64,000 nt of DNA from Janthinobacterium sp. SUN073 (GCF_030397665.1 NZ_JAPUBT010000004.1:1-64000), one strand, 5' to 3'. Counted from the first letter of the stretch, positions 1 through 8,472 are shown. The notes: generated from the letters alone by a model not told the origin. Program-made: numbers and translations.

Positions 1-63
1 TGTCAGGACCAGTTTTACCGCTTCTTCCCGAAGCTCCGGTGTATAGGTTTTTGAACGTGTCAT
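1..63 (-). CDS. IS3-family transposase OrfA, N-terminal 21 codons (partial)
   Basis: An ATG at 61-63 (complement) opens a frame reading MTRSKTYTPELREEAVKLVL, which runs off the window edge. This is the usual start of an IS3-family OrfA, where basic residues precede a helix-turn-helix of the HTH_Tnp_1 type with an EE-A-KL pattern. A GGAGAA ribosome site lies about 6 bases upstream. OrfA normally supplies DNA binding and is joined to the OrfB DDE catalytic domain by programmed frameshifting; neither the frameshift site nor OrfB is visible here. Confidence 0.7.
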   Translation of the reverse strand, partial: MTRSKTYTPELREEAVKLVLT

Positions 64-113
64 AAGTTCTCCAGTTGGTGAAGTTTACCAAACTAGAGTG
101 TCCGAAAAAGTCA
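1..113 (-). mobile_element. IS3-family insertion sequence, left end (continues beyond window)
   Basis: The first 113 bases look like the outer end of an IS3-family element read on the minus strand: a terminus beginning TGACTTTTTCGGACA at about position 113, about 35 bases of leader, a GGAGAA ribosome site and then the start of an OrfA-type transposase. IS3 elements typically begin with TG. The exact end is inferred from this and from the point where the integrase reading frame resumes on the plus strand. The rest of the element lies to the left of the window, so target duplication and the other inverted repeat cannot be checked. Confidence 0.7.
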
Positions 114-1020
114 GGGTACCTCACAGTTCGAAATCTATGAGCGCATCCTCGCGCCCAGCACGCTGAAAAGCTACAAGCGCGTGCTCAACAAAATTCTGTT
201 GGAGCAATGGGGCGACACCCTGCTCACCGAGCTTACTCCAGCCGCGCTGCGCGCGTGGATTGTCGATCTTTCGCTGAAGGCTACCTCGGTCCGTCAGATT
301 CTCATCCCTCTGCGCGGCGCGCTGGAGCTTGCGATAAACGACGACCTGATCGACAGCAATCCGCTGGACCGGGTGAAATTGCAAAAAACCTTGGATCGCG
401 ACGCGTACAAGGCGGAATACGAAGTGGATCCGTTTTCCGCCCAGGAGATTGCGGCCATCCTCGGAGCTGCTCAGGGCCAGGCCCGCAATGTCTTTCAGTT
501 TGCCTTCTACACGGGCATGCGCCCGAGTGAATACATCGCGCTACGCTGGGAATCGATCGACTGGGCCGGATTCAAGGCGAAGGTGGAACGTTCGCGCGTG
601 ATGGGCGAATCCCGAGAGGAGTTGAAGACGCGCGCCGGCCGGCGCCTGGTCGACCTGAGGCGCGGTGCCGTCGAGGCACTGGTTGCGCAGAAACAACATA
701 GCTTCCTTGCTGGTGGCCTTGTGTTCCTTGATCCGGCTACCAGCCAGGGATGGGACAACACGCAGCGCCTGAGCCTCTTCTGGGCGGCAATGATCAAGAA
801 GGCCCAGGTCCGCTATCGTAATCCGTATCAAACGAGGCACACATTCGCGTCGACGCTGCTATCGACGGGCGCCAACGCAATGTACGTGGCAAAGCAAATG
901 GGGCATACCGATACGACCATGATCACCCGAACGTATGGTCGCTGGGTTGAGCAGGAAGGTGGCGTGTTGCCTGATCAGTATTGCAAAATGACTGATGGGC
1001 TAAAGGCAGGGGCTGCCTAG
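114..1020 (+). pseudogene. Tyrosine recombinase/phage-type integrase, 5' end lost to IS insertion
   Basis: The frame is open from the IS junction to a TAG at 1018-1020 and encodes about 300 residues of a site-specific tyrosine recombinase. It starts inside the SAM-like core-binding domain (LAPSTLKSYKR) and keeps the whole catalytic domain: the box I Arg in FYTGMRPSEY, the box II NPYQTRHTFAS, and the nucleophile region GHTDTTMITRTYGRW. The NPYQTRH variant, with Tyr where the first His of HxxR usually stands, is as I recall normal for the integrase group carrying an Arm domain (DUF3596). The Arm domain and start codon are missing because the IS3 element ends at about 113, so the gene is probably inactive. 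An internal GTG at 181 is the first in-frame start but would give only a fragment. It marks a degenerate mobile element, whose attachment site I could not identify. Confidence 0.8.
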
Positions 1021-1207
1021 ATTTTCGCCCACGTTTCGCCCATGCTTATTGCGGAATGGCTGTAACCCGCATGGATGCTTGCTTGCGACGGACAAAAGCA
1101 ACTTATACAGAAAAAAGCGCCCTCCGTCCTTGCAGCATAGAAAAGATATTTGAAAATAGCAAAAGATCGCGCTCGCCAGACGGCGGTCACGCCGCCGCCC
1201 TGCCCGC

Positions 1208-1504
1208 TCAACCCTTCGCAGGCTTGCCGCTGGCACGGCGTCGGCGCGCCTCTTTCGGGTCGGCCTGCAAGGGGCGATACACTTCCACCCGGTCATGCTG
1301 GTGCAATACGGCATCGAGCGGCTTTCTCTTGCCATGGATACCCACCATATTGATGGCCAGGTCGATGCCAGGGACAGCCTGCAGCAAGCCGCTCTGCGCC
1401 ACCGCCTGCTCGATGGTGGTGCCTGCAGGCACGCTCAGGGAACGCAGGAAGCTGCTATCCGGCAAGGCGTAGCAAACTTGCACCTCGATGGCGGCCTCAG
1501 CCAT
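1208..1504 (-). CDS. rnfH: RnfH/RatB family protein (UPF0125)
   Basis: A 98-residue beta-grasp (ubiquitin-like fold) protein of the RnfH family, recognised by the N-terminal VQVCYALPDSSFLRSLSVP and the central GIHGKRKPLDAVLHQHDRVE blocks, followed by a basic C-terminal tail. Biochemical function is unsettled: the family was named from rnf operons, and the E. coli relative (YfjF) was called RatB as partner of RatA. The gene overlaps ratA by 8 bases (ratA stop at 1497-1499, rnfH ATG at 1502-1504), so the two are probably translationally coupled. The ratA-rnfH pair divergent from smpB is the same arrangement as in E. coli. Confidence 0.9.
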   Translation of the reverse strand: MAEAAIEVQVCYALPDSSFLRSLSVPAGTTIEQAVAQSGLLQAVPGIDLAINMVGIHGKRKPLDAVLHQHDRVEVYRPLQADPKEARRRRASGKPAKG

Positions 1505-1928
1505 AGACGGTCTCCGCGCGCTTGCAGAAGGAGTCGACCATACTGTTGGCGATCATGCCGAAGACGGGGCCGATGATCTGCTCAAGCACGCGGCTGGAAA
1601 ACTCGTAGTGCAGGTCCAGTTCGATTTTGCAGGCGTCTTCACGCAGGGCCTTGAAGGTCCACACGCCATCGAGGGTCTTGAAAGGACCGTCCACCAGCTT
1701 CATCTTGATGGAGGTCGGTGGCACGTTCTCGTTGGACGTGGTGAAGCTTTGGCGCACGCCGTGGTAATGTATGCCCACGCTGGCGACAACCGTGTTCTCG
1801 CCCCGCTCGCGAACCTCGACCGCACCGCACCAGGGCAGGAATTTGGGATAATCCTCCACCGCCGCCACCAGCGCGAACATTTGTTCGGCGCTATAACCGA
1901 GAAAAACTGATTTATGTACTACTGCCAT
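1497..1928 (-). CDS. ratA: RatA family START-domain protein (ribosome association toxin / Coq10-like)
   Basis: A 143-residue single-domain protein of the SRPBCC/START (polyketide cyclase) fold. Visible family hallmarks are SAEQMFALVAAVEDYPKFLP near the N-terminus, the central GVRQSFTT strand and the C-terminal long helix around GMIANSMVDSFCKRAETVYG. In E. coli RatA was reported to bind the 50S subunit and block 70S assembly, and mitochondrial Coq10 is the eukaryotic relative that binds quinone; which role applies here cannot be told from sequence. The frame is open upstream to 2510, but that stretch is antisense to smpB, so the ATG at 1926-1928 is taken as start. Length fits the family. Confidence 0.9.
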   Translation of the reverse strand: MAVVHKSVFLGYSAEQMFALVAAVEDYPKFLPWCGAVEVRERGENTVVASVGIHYHGVRQSFTTSNENVPPTSIKMKLVDGPFKTLDGVWTFKALREDACKIELDLHYEFSSRVLEQIIGPVFGMIANSMVDSFCKRAETVYG

Positions 1929-2021
1929 TGAAGAACCATTTGCTATGATGTTGGATACATTTGATTTTATCGCGCTTGCGCGAGACAGTAGTTTAACCGA
2001 CCCGCGCACATTTACCATCTC

Positions 2022-2471
2022 ATGACCATAGCAGACAACAGAAAAGCCTTCCACGACTACTTTATCGAGGATCGCTACGAAGCGGGCATCGTGCTGGAAG
2101 GCTGGGAAGTCAAAGCCATCCGCGACGCCCGCGTACAAATCAAGGAAGCCTACGTCGTCGTCCGCGGCGATGAACTCTTCCTGTTCGGCGCGCATATCAG
2201 CGCCCTGCCGACCGCCTCCACCCACATCCACCCGGAAGCCGTGCGCACGCGCAAGCTGCTGCTGCATCGCACGGAAATGGATAAACTGATCGGCAAGGTG
2301 GAACGCTCCGGTTACACGCTGGTGCCGCTCAACCTGCACTACAAGGGCGGCCGCGTGAAATGCGAAATCGGCCTGGCCAAGGGCAAGAAACAGCACGACA
2401 AGCGGGCAGCCGAGCGCGACCGCGATGGCGCACGCGAAGTACAGGCGGCGATGAAGTCGCACCGTCGCTGA
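2022..2471 (+). CDS. smpB: SsrA-binding protein SmpB
   Basis: A 149-residue tmRNA-binding protein needed for trans-translation, the rescue of ribosomes stalled on broken messages. Family motifs are clear: [19 protein letters not shown], the [20 protein letters not shown] block, and the [19 protein letters not shown] region, followed by the basic, normally disordered C-terminal tail (GKKQHDKR and onward) that enters the mRNA channel. It is divergent from ratA with 93 bases between starts, and a hairpin terminator follows closely, so it is probably monocistronic. The ssrA RNA gene itself was not seen in the window. Confidence 0.97.
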   Translation: MTIADNRKAFHDYFIEDRYEAGIVLEGWEVKAIRDARVQIKEAYVVVRGDELFLFGAHISALPTASTHIHPEAVRTRKLLLHRTEMDKLIGKVERSGYTLVPLNLHYKGGRVKCEIGLAKGKKQHDKRAAERDRDGAREVQAAMKSHRR

Positions 2472-2508
2472 TCCGGCACTGCGCGCAGCGTGCTGCGACC
2501 GCACCAAC

Positions 2509-2537
2509 AAACCCGGCTATATGCCGGGTTTTATTTT
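2509..2537 (+). terminator. Rho-independent terminator of smpB
   Basis: An 8-bp GC-rich stem (AACCCGGC pairing with GCCGGGTT) with a short AT-rich loop is followed by TTATTTT, about 38 bases after the smpB stop codon. Confidence 0.85.
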
Positions 2538-2540
2538 GCC

Positions 2541-2783
2541 GGCGCCTGCGGCAAGCGGAAAAGCACAGCGCAACGGGATAAAAACAGGGAAAGGAAGAGG
2601 TACGGCGGAAATAGACGGGTATTGGTGAAAATACCGTGGAGATAAACGAATGAATCAGCTTTGCCTGTCTGGCCAAAGACGATAATGCAGGAAAGTTCCG
2701 GATGCTTGCATGCTGCCTTGTACTACACCTGTACCACTTCACAGGACAAGCATCCGAATGAACGGTTTTTTAAACCTTCAGGA
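2541..2783. other. Gene-free region between smpB and the H-NS-like gene
   Basis: No credible reading frame. smpB and the H-NS-like gene converge on it. A 9-bp perfect inverted repeat GGATGCTTG (2700-2708) / CAAGCATCC (2747-2755) encloses a 38-base loop, and a small AT hairpin lies next to the stop of the H-NS gene near 2766-2778. Either could end transcription, but neither has a convincing T tract. Confidence 0.4.
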
Positions 2784-3092
2784 TTACACCTTCAGCAGAT
2801 CGCGCGACTTACCCGAATCGGTCCACTCTTTGACCCATTTCGGTTGACGGCCACGGCCAGTCCATTGCTGCGTCGCATCATCAGGATTGCGATAGCGCAC
2901 AGCGACCGTACCCGTTTTAGCGCGGATCCCTGTACCAACCAGGTCTTTTACGGAAACGCCGACGCTTTGGGCAATCGCCAGGATTTGCTCGCGCGCTTTG
3001 GACAGATCATCCTGTTCGCGTTTCTTCATTTGCTTCTTGATGTCGTCCTGCAAGGTGCGCAGTTCGGACAGGGATAAGCTCGACAGATCCAT
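2784..3092 (-). CDS. H-NS family nucleoid-associated DNA-binding protein
   Basis: A 102-residue H-NS/histone-like protein. The N-terminal half (about residues 3-45, LSELRTLQDDIKKQMKKREQ) is a heptad-rich oligomerisation coiled coil, and the C-terminal half carries the H-NS DNA-binding signature YRNPDDATQQWTGRGRQPKW, whose WTGRGRQP loop inserts into the minor groove of AT-rich DNA. Expected role: silencing of AT-rich, often foreign, DNA and chromosome compaction. An AAGGAAA ribosome site precedes the ATG. The roughly 600 bp upstream is notably AT-rich with several palindromes, which would suit autoregulation (inference). Confidence 0.9.
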   Translation of the reverse strand: MDLSSLSLSELRTLQDDIKKQMKKREQDDLSKAREQILAIAQSVGVSVKDLVGTGIRAKTGTVAVRYRNPDDATQQWTGRGRQPKWVKEWTDSGKSRDLLKV

Positions 3093-3120
3093 GATATTTC
3101 CTTGTGTGAGTTGAAAAATA

Positions 3121-3134
3121 TAACTGAACAGTTA
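3121..3134. promoter_or_regulatory. Palindrome in the H-NS gene leader/promoter
   Basis: TAACTGAACAGTTA, with perfect 6-base arms around AA, lies 29 bases before the H-NS start codon. Its position in the leader or -10 zone suggests an operator for a dimeric regulator; the regulator is unknown. Confidence 0.4.
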
Positions 3135-3360
3135 AATTCTATCCAATTGTAACGCGACTGAGGTGTTTTTTCTTAAGATTTGATTGTTTTTTACAATTCT
3201 TTTACCAAAAACCCTACTTTCCCGGCCTTCAAGCGATGCAAGTCTTCAATCAAGGGGGCGGGCATCGCACACGGAGCGCCTGTGCGATACCCCTGCTTTG
3301 TGCGACTGCGATTCAATATAGCGCCATCGGCTGTATTTATTTTGCAGTACTTTCTGTTTC

Positions 3361-3391
3361 ATTGCAATTTATGGTAACTATAAATTGCAAT
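3361..3391. repeat. 12-bp perfect inverted repeat in AT-rich intergenic DNA
   Basis: ATTGCAATTTAT (3361-3372) and ATAAATTGCAAT (3380-3391) are perfect complements separated by 7 bases. There is no T tract after either arm, so it does not look like a terminator. An operator or cruciform-forming nucleoid-protein site is more plausible. Confidence 0.55.
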
Positions 3392-3622
3392 TCAAAATAT
3401 ACATGGGTCCGATACTATCGCCAATCGCACATCGCCTGCAAACACTACCCGGGATCCTGCGCGGCAGATGTTACGTCAATCAAAGAATAAGCGCCGCATG
3501 ACAGCACATAATCCTCAAAGTGCGCATAGCATAGCATGAAGAAAAAAAATCAACGTAATTCATTCAGCCGCCGATACTCCGGCCTGCCGCCGCCACATAT
3601 TCCAGGCCCGCAAATGCAAACT

Positions 3623-3639
3623 ACCCGCTATACAGCGGG
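3623..3639 (-). terminator. Possible terminator of the SPFH/NfeD operon
   Basis: ACCCGCT/AGCGGGC-type hairpin about 50 bases after the SPFH gene stop (minus strand). Only a weak T-containing tail follows on the minus strand, so termination is uncertain. Confidence 0.4.
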
Positions 3640-3689
3640 CAGTATTGACGAAATCTTGCTACAAGCTTGCTATTCACCCAGCCAGGCAA

Positions 3690-4634
3690 TCAGGGGATAG
3701 TCACGTTGCCTTTCGGCTTCTGCGTTTTCACCACCTGCATCGCCGTGGCGATCAAACCGCTTATATCACCCAGATTGGCCGGTACGATAATCGAGTTATT
3801 CGTTTTCGCCAATTGCGCGAACGCGCCCACATACTGTTCGGCCACTTTCAGATTGACGGCATCCTCACCGCCCGGCTCGCGGATGGCGGCGCCCACCTGG
3901 CGCAGCGCTTCGGCACTGGCTTGCGCCAGCGCGACGATTGCCGTAGCCTGGCCTTCGGCGCGGTTGATCGAAGCCTGCTTCTCGCCTTCCGAGCGGGCAA
4001 TGTTCGCTTCGCGCTCACCGCTGGCAATATTGATCTGCTCCTGCTTGCGTCCTTCCGAAGCGGCAATCAGTGCGCGCTTTTCGCGCTCGGCCGTAATCTG
4101 CGCCTGCATCGCATGCAGAATCTCCTTGGGCGGCGTCAAATCCTTGATTTCATAACGCAATACCTTGACACCCCAATTCGCCGCCGATTCATCGATCGCA
4201 TTCACGATGGCCGTATTAATATGGTCGCGCTCTTCAAATGTCTTGTCGAGTTCCATTTTACCGATCACCGAACGCAAGGTCGTTTGCGCCAACTGCGTAA
4301 TGGCGGCAATATAATTCGACGAGCCATACGAAGCACGCATGGCATCGGTAATCTGAAAATACAGAATGCCATCGACCTGTAATTGCGTATTATCACGCGT
4401 AATGCATACCTGCGGCGGCACGTCGAGTGGAATTTCCTTGAGCACGTGCTTGTAAGCGATGCGGTCGACGAAAGGCACAACGATATTCAGGCCAGGACCC
4501 AATACCGCGTGAAACTTGCCCAGGCGCTCCACCACCCAGGCATGCTGCTGCGGCACCACATTGACCGTCTTGAAGACAAATACCAATGCCAGCAATAACA
4601 AGATCAGCGACATGCTTCCGATGCTTACTTCCAT
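3690..4634 (-). CDS. SPFH/Band 7 membrane protein (QmcA/paraslipin-like)
   Basis: A 314-residue protein with one N-terminal membrane segment (about residues 8-24) followed by a stomatin/prohibitin (SPFH) domain: VVPQQHAWVVERLGKFHAVL, the PLDVPPQVCITRDN strand pair and LRSVIGKMELDKTFEERD. A long alanine/glutamate-rich coiled coil (about 170-250, AEREKRALIAASEGRKQEQI) and a C-terminal block follow. Family members oligomerise into membrane microdomain scaffolds, and E. coli QmcA associates with FtsH. It sits 15 bases after an NfeD-type gene in the same orientation; SPFH-NfeD pairs are a recurrent two-gene operon. Confidence 0.9.
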   Translation of the reverse strand: MEVSIGSMSLILLLLALVFVFKTVNVVPQQHAWVVERLGKFHAVLGPGLNIVVPFVDRIAYKHVLKEIPLDVPPQVCITRDNTQLQVDGILYFQITDAMRASYGSSNYIAAITQLAQTTLRSVIGKMELDKTFEERDHINTAIVNAIDESAANWGVKVLRYEIKDLTPPKEILHAMQAQITAEREKRALIAASEGRKQEQINIASGEREANIARSEGEKQASINRAEGQATAIVALAQASAEALRQVGAAIREPGGEDAVNLKVAEQYVGAFAQLAKTNNSIIVPANLGDISGLIATAMQVVKTQKPKGNVTIP

Positions 4635-4649
4635 AATCTACTCTCCAGG

Positions 4650-5066
4650 TTATCCAACAATCAAACGACTGCCACGCACGGCACGTATGGTGTAATGACC
4701 GGCCTGCGTATCGCTGCCGGCAATCAGTTCCACATCCCACAAGGCGCCGCGATACATGACGCGCGCCGCGCCATCGACCCAATGCGCGACCGCCACGCTT
4801 TGGCCGATATCGAGGTTCACATTCGGATCCTGTGCCGCATCGCGCCGCGCCGCCCTGCCAAAACGGCTGCGCCGCAATAACAGCGTGGCCGCCACGCCGG
4901 CTATGGCCGCTGTCACGGCCTGCCAGCTGCCATTGCCGCCCGCCAGCGCCACCAGTCCTCCGGCACCGATACCGATGGCGATCATCAGCAAATAAAACGT
5001 GCCCGTAAACAGTTCCAGGATCAATACCGCGCCAGCCGCCACAAACCAGCCTACCCATTCAGCCAT
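4650..5066 (-). CDS. NfeD-like membrane protein, SPFH partner
   Basis: A 138-residue short-form NfeD protein (no ClpP-type protease domain). Three hydrophobic segments fill the first 65 residues (WVGWFVAAGAVLILEL, YLLMIAIGIGAGGLVAL, AVTAAIAGVAATLLL), and the C-terminal part from about 80 is the OB-fold NfeD domain (DIGQSVAVAHWVDGAARVMYRG). The ATG at 5064-5066 is chosen because GGAGG lies 6 bases upstream; the open frame before it overlaps a terminator hairpin. It is cotranscribed with the SPFH gene downstream and presumably assists its assembly in the inner membrane. Confidence 0.88.
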   Translation of the reverse strand: MAEWVGWFVAAGAVLILELFTGTFYLLMIAIGIGAGGLVALAGGNGSWQAVTAAIAGVAATLLLRRSRFGRAARRDAAQDPNVNLDIGQSVAVAHWVDGAARVMYRGALWDVELIAGSDTQAGHYTIRAVRGSRLIVG

Positions 5067-5094
5067 GATGCCTCCACCCTTGCGATTCCAAAAA

Positions 5095-5130
5095 TAAAAA
5101 ACCCCGCGGCCTATATAAGCGACGGGGTTT
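5095..5130 (-). terminator. Rho-independent terminator of dps
   Basis: Read on the minus strand, AAACCCCG pairs with CGGGGTTT around an AT-rich loop and runs into a T-rich tract (TTTTTTATTTTT). It lies between dps and the NfeD gene and separates the two units. Confidence 0.85.
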
Positions 5131-5243
5131 AATGCGCAGTGCTGCCTGATATTCTTCTTGCCAAACACCTATATGCAAACAGTCTAACGCAATTCCTGAT
5201 GGCGTCAATAGCCGGGGGAGAATTAGCGCCGCCGGCCCGGCTT

Positions 5244-5741
5244 TTATTCCTCGAGCAGGCTGCGCAGCATCCACGCCGTCTTTTCATGCAAATCGAGGCG
5301 CTGCGTGATCAGGTCGGCTGTCGGCTGGTCATTGGCTTTTTCCAGCAGCGGGAACAAACGGCGCGCGGTGCGCGCAGTCGCCTCCTGTGCCGCCACCAGG
5401 TGGCTGACCATGTCCAGCGCCGGCGGCACGCCGTCGATTTCCTTGATCGAGGCCAGCTTGACGAATTCCTTGTAGGTGCCCGGCGCCGGATAGCCGAGGG
5501 CGCGGATGCGCTCGGCGATCAGGTCCAGCGCGCCCCACTGCTCCGTGTATTGCGTCATGAACATCTGGTGCAGGGTATTGAACATCGGTCCCTTGACGTT
5601 CCAGTGGAAATTATGCGTCATCAGGTACAGGGTATAGCTGTCGGCCAGCAGGCCGGACAGGCCTTCCGCGATCTTCGCGCGGTCCGCCTCGGAAATGCCG
5701 ATGTCGATCTTTGCAACTTTGCTCGGTTTCTTGCTTGCCAT
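5244..5741 (-). CDS. dps: Dps family DNA-binding ferritin-like protein
   Basis: A 165-residue Dps-type miniferritin. The ligands of the inter-subunit ferroxidase site are present: His46 in HNFHWNVKGP, His58 in FNTLHQMF, and Asp73 and Glu77 in ALDLIAERIR. These match E. coli Dps His51, His63, Asp78 and Glu82 with a constant offset of five. The lysine-rich N-terminus (ASKKPSKVAK) is the usual DNA-binding tail. Dodecamers oxidise and store iron with hydrogen peroxide and coat DNA in starvation or oxidative stress. It is monocistronic, with a terminator downstream; no OxyR or sigma-S site was assigned. Confidence 0.95.
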   Translation of the reverse strand: MASKKPSKVAKIDIGISEADRAKIAEGLSGLLADSYTLYLMTHNFHWNVKGPMFNTLHQMFMTQYTEQWGALDLIAERIRALGYPAPGTYKEFVKLASIKEIDGVPPALDMVSHLVAAQEATARTARRLFPLLEKANDQPTADLITQRLDLHEKTAWMLRSLLEE

Positions 5742-5831
5742 GAGAACTCCCGTTTCAATGTATTGGTGGAATCATTTTAGCTGATCTGGCGCAAGCTCAT
5801 CGAATACTGCCGTGCGCCGCATGGCAGGTGT

Positions 5832-5868
5832 AAAAAAACCCGCTGCCGGGTGAGCGGCAGCGGGTTTT
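5832..5868 (-). terminator. Rho-independent terminator of ppsA
   Basis: A strong hairpin with arms AACCCGCTGCC and GGCAGCGGGTT, followed on the minus strand by a run of seven Ts, 19 bases after the ppsA stop. Confidence 0.93.
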
Positions 5869-5887
5869 CAGGGGGCAATAAAGACGC

Positions 5888-8320
5888 TTACGCTTTCAGC
5901 GCAGCGAGCTTTTGCCAGGTGTCGATCACCGAGTCCGGATTCAGGGACATCGATTCGATGCCCTGCTCCATCAGCCAGACGGCGAAGTCAGGGTGATCCG
6001 AAGGACCCTGGCCGCAGATGCCGATGTACTTGCCGCGCGCCAGGCAAGCCTTGATGGCCAGCGACAGCAGGGCTTTGACGGCTGGATCGCGTTCGTCGAA
6101 GTCGGCGGCCAGCAATTCCATGCCGGAATCGCGGTCCAGGCCCAGGGTCAGCTGGGTCAGGTCGTTCGAACCGATCGAGAAGCCGTCGAAATGGTCGAGG
6201 AACTGGTCTGCCAGAATGGCGTTCGATGGCACTTCGCACATCATGATGACGCGCAGATCGTTCTCGCCACGCTTCAGGCCGTTTTTCGCCAGCAGGTCGA
6301 TGACTTTCTCGGCCTGGCCCAGGGTGCGCACGAACGGCACCATGATTTCCACGTTCGTCAGGCCCATGTCATTGCGCACGCGCTTCATCGCTTCGCATTC
6401 CATGTTGAACGCTTCGGAGAAGTCGGCCGACAGGTAGCGCGCCGCGCCGCGGAAGCCCAGCATCGGGTTTTCCTCGTCCGGCTCGTAGCGCGAACCGCCG
6501 ATCAGCTTCTTGTACTCGTTCGACTTGAAGTCGGACAGGCGCACGATGACTTTTTTCGGCCAGAACGCGGCGGCGATGGTGGCGATGCCTTCGGCCAGCT
6601 TGTCGATGTAAAACGCTTTTGGCGAAGCGTGGCCACGCGCCACCGATTCCACGGCCTTTTTCAGGTCGGCGTCGATGTTCGGGTATTCCAGGATCGCGCG
6701 CGGATGCACACCAATATTGTTATTGATGATGAATTCCAGGCGCGCCAGGCCCACGCCGGCATTCGGCACGGACTGGAAGTCGAACGCCAGTTGCGGATTG
6801 CCCACGTTGAGCATGATCTTGGTGTCGAGCTTCGGCAATTCGCCGCGCGACACTTCCGATACTTCCGTTTCCAGCAAGCCATCGTAGATCTTGCCCTCGT
6901 CGCCTTCGGAGCACACCACGGTGACAAAGGTGCCGTCTTTCAGCACGTCGGTGGCGTTGCCGCAGCCGACGACGGCCGGCACGCCCAGTTCACGCGCAAT
7001 AATTGCCGCGTGACAAGTACGGCCGCCACGGTTGGTGACGATGGCCGATGCACGCTTCATGACCGGTTCCCAGTTCGGGTCCGTCATGTCGGCAACGAGC
7101 ACGTCGCCTGGCTGCACGCGTTCCATATCGGCCGGGTCGTGAATCACGCGCACGGGGCCGGCGCCGATCTTCTGGCCGATGGCGCGGCCGGACGTCAGTA
7201 CGGTGCCGGTGCTCTTCAGCTTGAAGCGTTCCTGCACGTCGGTCGCCTTTTGCTGCGACTTGACGGTCTCTGGACGCGCTTGCAGGATGTACAGCTTGCC
7301 GTCGCGGCCATCCTTGCCCCACTCGATGTCCATCGGACGGCCGTAGTGGTTCTCGATGATGACGGCGTACTTTGCCAGCTCCACCACTTCGCTGTCGTTC
7401 AGCGAGTAGCGGTTGCGCATTTCGACGGGCACGTCGACGGTTTTCACGGAACGGCCAGCTTTCGCTTCGTTCGTAAATTCCATTTTCAGCAGTTTCGAGC
7501 CGATATTGCGGCGGATCACAGGCGACTTGCCTTTTTCCAGCATCGGCTTGTGCACATAGAATTCGTCGGGATTGACAGCGCCCTGCACCACGGTTTCGCC
7601 CAGGCCATAGCTGGAGGTGACGAACACCACGTCCTTGAAGCCCGACTCGGTATCGATGGTGAACATCACGCCAGCCGCACCCAGGTCGGAACGCACCATG
7701 CGCTGCACACCGGCCGACAAGGCCACTTCCGCATGCGTAAAGCCCTTGTGCACGCGATACGAGATGGCGCGGTCGTTGTACAGCGAGGCGAACACCTGTT
7801 TCATGGCGTCGAGCACGTTGTCGATGCCGACCACGTTCAGGAAGGTTTCTTGCTGACCAGCAAAAGACGCGTCCGGCAAGTCTTCCGCCGTGGCCGAGGA
7901 ACGCACGGCAAACGACATTTCCGTGTCGGAATCGGCCACCAGCTTGGCGTAGAACTGGTCGATTTCGGCGGCCAGGCGTGGCTGGAATGGCGTTTCCACG
8001 ATCCATTGACGGATCTCGGCACCGGCTTGCGCCAGCGAGCGCACGTCATCGATGTTCAGCCCGACGAGGCGCTGGGCGATGCGTTCGGCCAGCGGCAAGC
8101 CGCCGTTGGCGCTATACGACAGGAAATCGCGGAATGCCTGCGCCGTGGTGGCAAAGCCACCGGGCACGCGCACGCCGGCTTCCGCCAGCTGGCTGATCAT
8201 TTCGCCCAGGGAGGCGTTCTTGCCGCCGACGGATTCGACATCCGTCATGCGCAAATGCTCGAACGAGGCAACATACACCGCGTCCTTGTCTTCCTGCTGT
8301 TGCGATACTGCGTTGGTCAT
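5888..8320 (-). CDS. ppsA: Phosphoenolpyruvate synthase
   Basis: An 810-residue PEP synthase (pyruvate, water dikinase), which makes PEP, AMP and phosphate from pyruvate and ATP for gluconeogenesis. The N-terminal ATP-grasp part has [12 protein letters not shown] and [20 protein letters not shown]. The swivelling phosphohistidine domain has [15 protein letters not shown] with the catalytic His at about residue 437. The C-terminal TIM barrel has [11 protein letters not shown] and ends in the [11 protein letters not shown] block. The frame is open further upstream, but homologous sequence begins after the ATG at 8318-8320, which is taken as start. It is divergent from ppsR, whose product switches this enzyme on and off. 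Confidence 0.97.
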   Translation of the reverse strand: MTNAVSQQQEDKDAVYVASFEHLRMTDVESVGGKNASLGEMISQLAEAGVRVPGGFATTAQAFRDFLSYSANGGLPLAERIAQRLVGLNIDDVRSLAQAGAEIRQWIVETPFQPRLAAEIDQFYAKLVADSDTEMSFAVRSSATAEDLPDASFAGQQETFLNVVGIDNVLDAMKQVFASLYNDRAISYRVHKGFTHAEVALSAGVQRMVRSDLGAAGVMFTIDTESGFKDVVFVTSSYGLGETVVQGAVNPDEFYVHKPMLEKGKSPVIRRNIGSKLLKMEFTNEAKAGRSVKTVDVPVEMRNRYSLNDSEVVELAKYAVIIENHYGRPMDIEWGKDGRDGKLYILQARPETVKSQQKATDVQERFKLKSTGTVLTSGRAIGQKIGAGPVRVIHDPADMERVQPGDVLVADMTDPNWEPVMKRASAIVTNRGGRTCHAAIIARELGVPAVVGCGNATDVLKDGTFVTVVCSEGDEGKIYDGLLETEVSEVSRGELPKLDTKIMLNVGNPQLAFDFQSVPNAGVGLARLEFIINNNIGVHPRAILEYPNIDADLKKAVESVARGHASPKAFYIDKLAEGIATIAAAFWPKKVIVRLSDFKSNEYKKLIGGSRYEPDEENPMLGFRGAARYLSADFSEAFNMECEAMKRVRNDMGLTNVEIMVPFVRTLGQAEKVIDLLAKNGLKRGENDLRVIMMCEVPSNAILADQFLDHFDGFSIGSNDLTQLTLGLDRDSGMELLAADFDERDPAVKALLSLAIKACLARGKYIGICGQGPSDHPDFAVWLMEQGIESMSLNPDSVIDTWQKLAALKA

Positions 8321-8472
8321 AATGACACCCTTACTGATGATAGAAATCTTTACGCGCGGTGCACGGACAGTCTTCTTGTTATTCTTGGCGTCGTGCAGCA
8401 CAATCATACCGTTGCAGCCATTTTACCTTGTGCGGCGCAAATTGACGACGCACAATCTTGATCCGAAAACCC

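Larger units (their letters stand above)
3093..3689. other. Long AT-rich gene-free region upstream of the H-NS-like gene
   Basis: About 600 bp without a convincing gene; the short frames inside lack ribosome sites and family resemblance. It holds the H-NS gene promoter on the minus strand (near 3115-3160, several TATA-like blocks, no single assignment is safe), a 14-base palindrome at 3121-3134, an 8-bp inverted repeat at 3264-3288, a 12-bp perfect inverted repeat at 3361-3391, and a hairpin at about 3623-3639 behind the SPFH gene. Base composition is much more AT-rich than the rest of the window. Confidence 0.5.

Noticed and set aside
1021-1207. tmRNA (ssrA) or tRNA as integrase attachment site
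   Set aside because: No cloverleaf, CCA end or tag-peptide region could be recognised in the 187 bases between the integrase and rnfH.
1929-2510. N-terminal extension of RatA
   Set aside because: The frame is open to 2510 but is antisense to smpB; the family begins at the ATG at 1928.
3180-3490. Two overlapping plus-strand frames of 65 and 84 codons upstream of the H-NS gene
   Set aside because: No ribosome sites, no family resemblance, and they cross the palindromes in AT-rich DNA.
5912-8461. 849-codon plus-strand frame opposite ppsA
   Set aside because: Antisense shadow of a high-GC gene; no family resemblance, and ppsA on the other strand has complete motifs.
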